Assembly (NCBI RefSeq): GCF_000204055.1
Contig: NW_006768766.1
Coordinates: forward strand, 3,270,413-3,334,412
Reading direction: 5' to 3'
DNA length: 64,000 nucleotides
Source: Melampsora larici-populina 98AG31
Lineage: Eukaryota > Basidiomycota > Pucciniomycetes > Pucciniales > Melampsoraceae
Shown here: positions 56,312 through 64,000 of the stretch, piece after piece
How positions within the stretch are numbered: position 1 is the first letter of the stretch
How the letters are laid out: each line of letters starts with the position of its first letter
Position numbers and translations under genes: made by a program
The notes under the pieces: generated by a model
Databases searched by the model: none
What the model saw: the letters and a program-made list of their open reading frames with translations, nothing else
What the model was told of the DNA's origin: nothing

Positions 56312-58460
56312 TTACAAAGGCACAAAAGAGCTTATATCGATACCACCCCATTCCTCTTCCTCTTCACCATCTTTGTCATTGAACTCATTTCCTAAGTTGG
56401 GTAATTCACCTTCATCACCTTCATCAAGACCAGTATTACCTTCAAGACCGCTTGCTCTATTCTCCTCATCGATATTGTTTTCTTCGAGTGTCCGAATGTC
56501 ATCTGAATCACCAGGCACACTTTTGAGCTTAATCTTGAATTTCCCGTTTAAAAAGTCATTAAGCCAAAGCTGGCGAGTGCTACTGGTCATCTTGTCAAAG
56601 CCAATCTTCAACTTCTCACTTGTAAGTGTCAAACCCGGAAGCTGGATGAGTTCAAGTCTTGGATACTTGCTTGGTAAAAGATTAACAGGGTCGGGTCCGC
56701 GAGGAAATCCTCGACTTTCGATGTTCAGCAAGTTGTCTGGTGAATGTTTATCAGTACATATTCTCATCGATGTGAGTAAAACATGTATGGCTTACCTATC
56801 TCAGAGCGCAGATTGCGAGCTAAATTCCCTTTTAATAGATCTCCAGGTGAGGCTTGCTTTGCTGGCTTTGAAGTTGGTTGATTTGGTTGGCGACCAATTT
56901 GCTTTGCAACAGCCTCGTTGACAGAAAGACCTTGGGTGTGAGTTGCAAAAATCGTTGAGAAATTCGCCTTGGAGTCAAGATACTCGACCATATCAGGGTG
57001 AGAAGTGTATTCGCGACACCATCCGGGTTCAGATGCCTGTCCATCGGTAGCTGCGTGAGTACCCGAAGCAATGAGATAGTACCCAAATTCCATTCGGTTG
57101 GACTCGTTTTGAATCTAAAGAAGGACAGGAGAATCAAAATCAGTTTGTAGGATGAACATTAAAAAGGGAAACTAACTTGTTTTTGAAGGCGGTCGACACA
57201 TTTGAGAGACTTGCGGTTGAATTCTGGAAGTGAAGTCCCTTGCGGCATACCTGCAGCAACCTTTGCATAAACCTTCGCGACTTTGTCTTTACAAACGATC
57301 TCATCATATAATTCCTGTAGTTTCACTAGCTCCTCAGGTTGTAACGCTTCATCAGGGTCGGGATCGTCCTTGCTATCATCGTCGGATTGAGGTTTAGGCA
57401 GGCCAGATAAAGTATAAAAAACTTCAGGTTTGAAAACTCGTGCATGATCATCAGGGAGTGATGTCCACATTGCCCCCAGATCCTTATTTCTTTGGCCTAG
57501 TACACCTTTCTCTCGGTTTACAGGCACTGTTATCATTATCGTGAGGGTAAGTGCTATGTCAGCGCATGTCCAAAAATCATCTTACATCAAACCAACTGAC
57601 TTTTATATTTAGTTTTGTCTTTTTTTGCGTACGACAACCAGAGATGGTATGCATCTGGCCCTTTGGTACCACCAAGCTTTCCACTATAAATTGAACAGAA
57701 AATTTAACAGAATATCATTAGAATATCATAAGTGTATTTCACATTAAGTATGTTATAAGTTCACCTACATTGACTTGTTGAGTGTGTATAAACTAATGTT
57801 TCCAATCATTGCCAGGAGAGACTTGTGCTGTCGATAGAGCTTCTGAATTGCAACAAGTTCGTCGTGTACCTTGGGTGGGACCACATTACCAAGCCTTCAA
57901 GTACGTTCAAAAGCTGTCATTCGAGGCTGGGGCCAGTCAGCAACTGCTTGTTTATAATTCTCTAGGGTTGGCAAAACAAGATTCGAGTCAAATCCGTAGA
58001 GGTTCGAGCTGTTGTTCTGTTTAGGTCGAGCATCGGAAAGGTTTACACGAGCGGATTGAATGTGATTTGGACGGATCAGTGGCGGGGGAAGTGTGAAGAT
58101 ATCGACATCGTCACTTTGATTATCATTGTCAATACCATTTAAGGCTTCATCGGCTTCATCGTCTTCATGGTCTTCATCGTCAGTTAAAGTTCCTGTCTGT
58201 GTGTTGATAGGGTCGGGATCATCATTTACTGGTTCAGTTCGGGTGCGCTTTGAGTTTGATCTGCTTCCTGATTTTGAGATAGCTGATTGTGGGCGTTTCT
58301 TCTTGTTGGTTGTTGAAGACTGTGTCCTATTACGACCGGCTGTTTTGTGGAGGTTGCGCTGGTCAGCCTCTGAGTCAGAGGTGGATCCTGAGCGAGAACC
58401 ATTACGAGATGGAAGTACTGGAGATGCATGTCGTGTACCGGATCGAGTTATTCGAGTCAT
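56312..58460 (-). pseudogene. Rust-expanded HMG-like protein, one premature TGA
   Basis: Exons 58460-57769, 57683-57601, 57526-57177, 57114-56796, 56736-56312 join in phase over 623 codons, with a single in-frame TGA at 57899-57897 (after MTAFERT). ATG 58460 opens MTRITRSGTRHASPVLPSR. The N-terminus is basic/Ser-rich, then acidic (DDEDHEDDEADEA). After the stop come KLYRQHKSLLAMIGNISLY, GPDAYHLWLSYAKK and KDLGAMWTSLPDDHARVF; the last two are spaced like the helices of an HMG box. Later parts are helical, with an acidic C-terminus EEEEEWGGIDIS. I associate this layout with gene families expanded in rust genomes; function unknown. A 35-nt GT..AG stretch at the stop breaks phase, so splicing does not rescue it. 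Confidence 0.6.
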
Positions 58461-58734
58461 TTGATATATTGCAATTGAGATGATCAATGAAGGGAGGATG
58501 GATGAGGAAGCGGCTCGGAATGATGATGACTCTAACGAGTGGGATATCGATTTGAGTTGAGGATGTATGAGACTTGTTTGAATTCTAATTGTCTGGTTTG
58601 AAGTGTTGAAGTTGCGACGTGTGAGTGAATGATCTAATTCAGGTGCTGATGTGACCAACCAAGCAGACGGGGGTGAGCAAAGAATGTATGTAGTACAAAG
58701 GGTTTGAGATAGTTGGTGGTTATTTTATCAAATA
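58461..58734. other. Spacer between pseudogene start and Tc1-like element
   Basis: Likely the old promoter of the minus-strand pseudogene; no separate gene. Confidence 0.4.
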
Positions 58735-58914
58735 CTGCATCTTCACAAATGCTTGTCCAATCGAAGCAAAAAAAGTTGCTGCCGGTCGGACCCATTTGTG
58801 AGCTGGATCGTTAATGAGGGTCTGTGCACGATCGGGGCTTCAGCTTTTGTAGCTCTGAGCTCTGAGATTTAATTTTGCTGTTACTTGAGCGAAGATCCAG
58901 AGAGCTTCTGCCCA
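58735..58914 (+). repeat. Left terminal inverted repeat of the two-gene transposon
   Basis: 180 bp, matched inversely by 62209-62389 with only a few differences. Contains GAGCTCTGAGCTCTGAG-like repeats and probably the transposase promoter. Confidence 0.9.
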
Positions 58915-58985
58915 GATCACAGCTCAGTTTTGATTGTGCTTTCAGTCAAATCCATCAGCCACCATTTGATTCAGCAACCACATCA

Positions 58986-60192
58986 ATGTTTGTCAAGTAC
59001 CCCCCTCGAATCAAGGCTCTTGCAGTTATCAAAATCCTCGAAGGCAAAGCCACTGACGAGATTTGCGATGAGCTCCATGCCGACATCAGTAAACGTTCTT
59101 TCAAACGTTGGATGAATCTGTATCAAGAAACTCGGCAAGTCATCCGAGATCCTGAAGGATACCAAACTCGAGGACGGAAAACTTTGCTTGACGACGAGGA
59201 CCGCGACTTTCTGAATGAGCTGGTAGCTGCATCACCTGACCTCTTTTTAGACGAGATCCGGGAAAAGCTCTACGACGATACCGGAGCACTCCCTAGTGTC
59301 GAGTGTCTGGCTAACGAACTCAATCATCGCTTACACCTTACCTCAAAGAAAGCCAACACATCTCATGTCAACAAAGATTTTCAAAGAAAAGCTCAGTATA
59401 TTGAAAGGATGCGAGATATACCAGCTGAGATGCTTGTGTTTACTGGTATGTTTTCCACTTCTACTTGAAGGAATCACCATACTGAATCAATTATCTTGCA
59501 TCAGATGAAAGCTCGATATGTGAAAGGGACTTGCTACGTGTAAATGGTCGTTCAAAATCTGGGGAACGAGTCTATCGATGGGTCCGAAGAAACAATCCTC
59601 GCCGCTACTCTCTACTTCCTGCGATTGGATTGAATGGTCTTCTGGCATTGACAGTCCGAGAGGGCAGTATCAATCGCGAGCGATTTGAATCCTTCTTGGA
59701 GTTCCAACTGGTACGTGATTGATAGATATCCTGAATCATTTTTACATCCTCACTTTTTTCCTTCCATGTTCAATAGCTGCCACAAATGCAACCCTATCCA
59801 AATCCCAACAGCGTACTGGTGATGGATAACTGCTCAATTCATCACAATGGACGAGTAGCTGAGCTCTGTGAGGCAGCAGGTGAGGTTGTGGTTGTTTACT
59901 CTTATTCAGTGGTCATTCACGAGCTGAAATGGTGTCTGGTGAAGGTGTATTACTGGTATATCTACCACCGTATTGTCCAGAGCTCAATCCCATCGAGTAC
60001 TGTTTCTCTGTGATCAAATCACGCTTCAAGAGAACTCGCATCCTCGAGAATGCAAATGAAGATGCGAATTGGCCAATCAGAGAGACAGCAATTGATGCAA
60101 TCACTCCTGAACTACTTGCCCCTCTGTATGCAAATAGTGGGTATCTATTGCCTCCAGGAATGATGGTCATGGATCTCATGGATCTCATTTAG
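58986..60192 (+). CDS. Tc1/mariner-type DDE transposase
   Basis: Exons 58986-59445, 59505-59710, 59777-59879, 59945-60192 (phases 1, 0, 1), 338 residues and no lesion. The enzyme cuts at terminal repeats and inserts at TA. The N-terminal helix-turn-helix region is PPRIKALAVIKILEGKATDE and KRSFKRWMNLYQETRQV, then RGRKTLLDDEDRDFL. Catalytic residues: D in FTDESS (created across the first splice), D in VLVMDNCSIHH and E in YCPELNPIEY. I count 34 residues between the second D and the E, i.e. DD34E. The 3' end SGYLLPPGMMVMDLMDLI is not diagnostic. Start chosen as the first ATG that keeps the HTH; two introns have unusually clear GTATGT/GTACGT donors. Confidence 0.9.
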
Positions 60193-60902
60193 AAGTTTCT
60201 TCATTTTGAATATTGAGTTTTTCATATGATGTTCATCGATCGATCCCAAGTTTTTTCATTTTGAATTTTTATATGATGTTCATCGATCGATCCCAGTTTC
60301 TTTCATTTTGAATATTGAGTTTCTTATGCGATCTTCATCAATCAATCCCATCTCAATCTTTATCAATCGATGGATTCCTTTTCAATGTTGTTTTCAATTG
60401 ATTTCATTTCATTGTGAAATCTCAAGTCCCGCTTTTTTATTGACTGATTGGATTTTGTTGAGATCTCAAGTTTCTCACTATTTCATTTTGATTAATTCAA
60501 CTTCGATCCAGTCAAATATTGATCAAAATGATGCTACACTTGCATTAAGATCTTGATTGATCATCAGTACATAAAGAATGATAGAATAAAGAAAAAAAGT
60601 AGAAGAAAACAATACACTGTGTTTAAGAAGATTGATTGACCATCAGTACATAAAGAAGAGAAGACAAAAACAATACAATATGATAGAATAAAGAAAATAG
60701 AGAAAAATAAGACACTGTGTTGAAGAAGATCTTTGTTTGAGATAGAAAACAATACATGAGATTTGATACAAAGTAACAAAAGGAACCCGTTTGATTCAAA
60801 TGAAGTCTTGAAGCGTCCTAAAATCCAAACAACCGAATAAAAGTTTCAAAAGATGATTAGCGAGTCTCCTCAAAATGAATCTATGACATTGAGATTACCT
60901 TT
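60193..60902. repeat. Non-coding centre of the two-gene transposon with direct repeats
   Basis: Between the convergent stop codons. About three ~60-bp units TTTCATTTTGAAT...TTCATCGATCGATCCCA (60197-60350) and two ~80-bp units CCATCAGTACATAAAGAA...ACACTGTGTTTAAGAAGAT (60560-60730). Possibly shared 3' ends or terminators. Confidence 0.75.
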
Positions 60903-62123
60903 TTAATCCTGGTCAGCAAGATGCTCGTCAAACCTATCAACATTGTCGAGTAAGTCACTGATTATGCCAGCTGGAATACCATACCCTAACAGATCGCTTT
61001 TGGTGATTGAACCGTCGGTTTTGTGAAAGTTATGATAGTCTCGAATCCTATGGGGTTTGAAAAGGTCGAGGATTTCATTGACTTCAACTGGATCGTTAAT
61101 TCCGACAAATTTGATGTAGTCTTCCATCGAAGCAGAACCTCTAGGTGGTCTCTGAATGACACTATGGGAAGGACCCGCCACACCTTGATTATAAGACGTT
61201 CGGATACGTTTTTTCTTGAGCGTGCCTTTCTTACTCTCTCGCAGGCCTCTCGGTGGACTGATCTGTGAAACACCGTGAGTTGTAGGGTTCAACTGAGAAG
61301 TTTAAGATTAAGATCAGTCATAAAAACCGTGTTATAACGATGATTGGTACGTACAATCTCTTTAGCCCATTTCTGAGCATTCCCCGGTGACATTAGCACA
61401 TATCCATCATCATCGCCAGGAATCTCATATACACGGAAAAAACGATCCAAATCATGTCGTACAACACTTTGAGCTTGAAGATCCTTGGCTAAAAGATCAA
61501 TTTCATGACTGTCTGAATCGGCCATATTCTGGATGTATAAAGAAAAGAATCAGATTGTATAAATTGTAGGAAAGTCGACTGGCCACCCACCCCGACATTA
61601 TTTTGATCTCCAACAGACCATAAGCGGCGAGTTGAGGCTAACAAAGCATTCTTACAAGAGAGAAAGCAATCAGCTTGGAGCAGAAAAAGACCAAAAGGAA
61701 ACTACTCACTCGCTTTTGAGAATCGACTTTCAACACAGGCTTATCCATCAGTAAATAAAGGCCACCTGTTTGAGATGATACCTTCAATACCTCATGTGCC
61801 CAGGCTTGAAACTGTTCCTCACAATGGACCTGATTTCCTCGGGTTTTTGACCAACCTCTTGTACCTGAGATTGTTGCAATCCATTTGATGCGCTTCTCAT
61901 CTGAATTAAAGTCGGTCATAATCAGGTCCCCTAATTCATTGTCATTGCTATTACATTTCCGCTTGACAGTTGCTTGTAGATCGGGAAATGACATTTGATT
62001 CGGATTAATTTCTAACAAAATGTTACCCCTTTTGAGGATGTAGGGCCTCCATTTTGGATTCTTGCTGTCGCCATATTTGGTGTAGATGCTGATCTCAAAA
62101 TCACACTCAAACGATTCACGCAT
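60903..62123 (-). CDS. Transposon-encoded accessory protein with SAM-like C-terminus
   Basis: Exons 62123-61710, 61650-61591, 61528-61355, 61292-60903, all phase 0; 345 residues with no lesion. The N-terminal 138 residues form a globular-looking domain (MRESFECDFEISIYTKYGDS, WRPYILKRGNILLEINPNQ, RIKWIATISGTRGWSKTRGN, FQAWAHEVLKV). The middle is VVRHDLDRFFRVYEIPGDDD. A basic linker follows (SKKGTLKKKRIR). The last ~75 residues (MEDYIKFVGINDPVEVNEIL, then FKPHRIRDYHNF, LLGYGIPAGIISDLLDNV) look like a SAM domain by helix spacing. It lies inside the same terminal repeats as the transposase and reads towards it. No homologue is recognised. DNA-binding or transposase-partner roles are inference. 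Confidence 0.75.
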
Positions 62124-62208
62124 GATTCCTGAGTTGAAGTGTTGCTGACGTGGCTGATTGGGAGTGTGATAGGTGGTTGATGGGATTGATGATGGGGGGA
62201 TCGGGTAG

Positions 62209-62389
62209 CTGGGCAGAAGCTCTCTGGATCTTCGCTCAAGTAACATCAAAATTAAATCTCAGAGCTCAGAGCTACAAAAGCTGAAGCCCCGATCGTGCAC
62301 AGACCCTCATTAACGATCCAGCTCACAAATGGGTCCGACCGGCAGCAACTTTTTTTGCTTTGATTGGACAAGCATTTGTGAAGATGCAG
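62209..62389 (-). repeat. Right terminal inverted repeat of the two-gene transposon
   Basis: Inverse of 58735-58914, followed by TA at 62390-62391. Confidence 0.9.
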
Positions 62390-62391
62390 TA

Positions 62392-62911
62392 CATAGGTTT
62401 AAAGTTAGATACCGCTCTAACCTATATATATGTACAGCTTTCACCCTCTTTCACCACTTTGGCTCGACTCCTAAAATGAATCACTTACCTATGCAATTGA
62501 CTACATAAAAATGACCATACCAAGTGTGAGTCTATTCAAAAGTTGTACCTTGAACATAAGTATGTAGTCATTTTGAAAGTCATTCATACAATTTCAATCT
62601 ATGACTTTTGAATAGACTGCCACACCATACAATGCGTCTGAAACAGGTTGATATATTCATTGAATTTGATTCATGCAGCATGCTACTCAAGAGAACTTTT
62701 TTTGAAAGAATTGTAATGGGTATGACAATTGACACATTGATATATTTGACTCTTTCTGAATAGGAGAGGAACACATGAACACAAGGTACAAAACATCATC
62801 AAAAGGATACTTTTGGTTGCAAATTGGAATTGAAGGGATGGTTTTTAGATGAATGTGAGTAGAAAGACTCACTTTAAAATGTGCAAAAGCACTCAAATCT
62901 CAAAAGATTGA
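62392..62911. other. Intergenic with small inverted repeat
   Basis: AGTCTATTCAAAAG (62529-62542) is repeated inversely at 62605-62618, with further partial complementarity around TGACTACAT. No gene seen. Confidence 0.5.
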
Positions 62912-63810
62912 TAGGGTGTTACTGAGTATAGGATTATTCCAAAGGACTTTGAGGGTAGAGCAGGAGCAGAAAGCACTGTATTGAACACAAAAAAGAAATT
63001 AGAGCGTGAAGGAGTGGAGATATGGGCATGGTCAATAGGGAGATATTGTTCAGAGTATTGAGAAGAATCAATATACTGAATTTAGCTATATCATCACTGG
63101 GTTTAGGTTAATTTCAAAGGAATTTGAGGGTAGAGCTGGAGCGGAAAGCACTATTTTGAATACATAGAAGAAAATAAGAGTGTGAAGGAGTGTAGAGATG
63201 GGCATGATACATTGGGGGATATTAGGGGCTCTCAAACCTGACCCGGTTTTCAAAAACCCAGTTGACCCAGTTGACTTTTTGGCAGTAACTTTGTATATAA
63301 ATTTGACATTTATTGACAGCTCCCAGCCAAAAACTCAACTGGGTCAACTGGGTTTTTTGAAACCGGGTCAGGTTTGAGAGCCCCTATTGTTCAGAATATT
63401 GAGAAGACTCAATGTACTGAATTTAGCTATATTAGCAATGAATTGAGGGACATTTTGGAAGACTTTGAGGGTGGAATGGGAGCGGAAGCCTTGTTTTGTG
63501 GAATGAAGAGGAGAAATATATGTGAAGGAGTGGAGATGTGTCAAAGTGGCCTTATGAGACTCAGCATGAAATTAGATTTTGTCATACCCGGGAGGCTCAA
63601 TGGGCCAATTTCCACGTTCTTCAATGTGTTTTGGCCCATTAAATGGGTGATTTTGATCATCTTTGCAAATCTTTGTGGAATGAAGAGGAGAAATATATGT
63701 GAAGGAGTGGAGATGTGTCAAAGTGGCCTTATGAGACTCAGCATGAAATTAGATTTTGTCATCCCCGGGAGGCTCAATGGGCCAATTTCCACGTTCTTCA
63801 ATGTGTTTTG
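62912..63810 (+). repeat. ~177-180 bp tandem repeat array, at least 4 units
   Basis: The anchor GTGAAGGAGTG.AGA occurs at about 63006, 63182, 63522 and 63699. Spacings are 176, 340 (160 of which is a MITE) and 177. The last two units share an almost identical ~138-bp segment (63496-63634 and 63672-63810). A partial inverted copy follows at about 63900-63990. Confidence 0.85.
63225..63384. mobile_element. Foldback MITE, 160 bp, inside the tandem array
   Basis: Left arm GGGGCTCTCAAACCTGACCC; right arm is its inverse, ending GGGTCAGGTTTGAGAGCCCC; ~60-bp arms. The neighbouring unit (63041-63055, GATATTGTTCAGAG) shows the empty site. TATT occurs on both sides, suggesting a short target duplication. 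Confidence 0.85.
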
Positions 63811-64000
63811 GATCATTTTACATGCAAATTGTCTTCAAATTTGCATAACACAAGTGGTGCACACAGTTGCACCCAACGTATCCTAATGTCAAAGTGCTCA
63901 TAAGTTGACCAATATTGATCAACAACACATTGAAGATGGTAGAAATCAGGCTAATGAGCCTCCTGGGTGTGACAAAATCTAATTTCATGGTTGCTTCCGG

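Larger units (their letters stand above)
58735..62389. mobile_element. Two-gene Tc1-type transposon, apparently intact
   Basis: 3655 bp with ~180-bp terminal inverted repeats (58735-58914 and 62209-62389) that start CTGCATCTTCACAAATGC and are nearly identical. TA lies directly outside each end (58733-58734 and 62390-62391). It encodes a transposase (plus) and a convergent second protein (minus), both intact. The transposase ATG is 71 bp inside the left repeat; the other ATG lies 86 bp inside the right repeat. Confidence 0.9.

Noticed and set aside
57870..57904. 35-nt GT..AG intron removing the premature TGA in the HMG-like gene
   Set aside because: Too short compared with all other introns here, and splicing it would shift the frame away from the conserved downstream sequence.
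63374..63886. 170-codon plus-strand open frame with an internal repeat
   Set aside because: The repeat is the non-coding 177-bp tandem unit; other units have stops, so the frame is by chance.

Overview
The window is eukaryotic, fungal nuclear DNA, most likely from a rust fungus (Pucciniales, Melampsora- or Puccinia-like). It is AT-rich. Housekeeping genes are split by many short introns (about 60-135 nt) with GT..AG borders that join in phase. It carries lineage-expanded low-complexity genes of the kind I associate with rusts, and transposon-derived DNA fills much of the space between genes. There is one assembly gap (100 N at 3181-3280). The organism call is inference; no rRNA or mitochondrial marker is present.

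Layout. 1-2060: decayed tyrosine-recombinase (YR) retroelement, copy 1. 3097-17010: three related small-secreted-protein genes in a duplicated block, interrupted by a housekeeping island (DBP7-like helicase and an RPP40-like gene, transcribed divergently from a 213-bp spacer with an E-box). 17240-21200: foldback elements, a probable solo LTR and short tandem repeats. 21707-36256: main gene island, all on the minus strand: ZW10/Dsl1-type tether, NMD3, a vezatin-like membrane protein, a coiled-coil possible Cut12 protein, and the centromeric histone CENP-A. 36612-42025: an inverted-repeat element whose right terminal repeat is split by an apparently intact hAT transposon. 42277-55120: truncated host-like genes broken up by two more YR retroelements (copy 2, minus; copy 3, plus) and a MITE. 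56312-58460: a rust-type HMG-like pseudogene. 58735-62389: an apparently intact two-gene Tc1-type transposon. 62912-64000: a ~177-bp tandem repeat array with a MITE inserted in it.

How parts fit together. DBP7, NMD3 and possibly RPP40 act in ribosome biogenesis or RNA processing. ZW10 and CENP-A act at kinetochores, and ZW10 also in Golgi-ER tethering. The most unusual items are: (1) the 3655-bp Tc1-like element with 180-bp terminal inverted repeats, TA flanks, a DD34E transposase and a convergent intact second gene with a SAM-like C-terminus; (2) arrays of short palindromes at the presumed 3' ends of YR retroelement copies 2 and 3; (3) nested insertions whose target-site duplications can be read directly. 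Exon models were built by hand from splice sites and reading phase; items marked uncertain should be treated as such.
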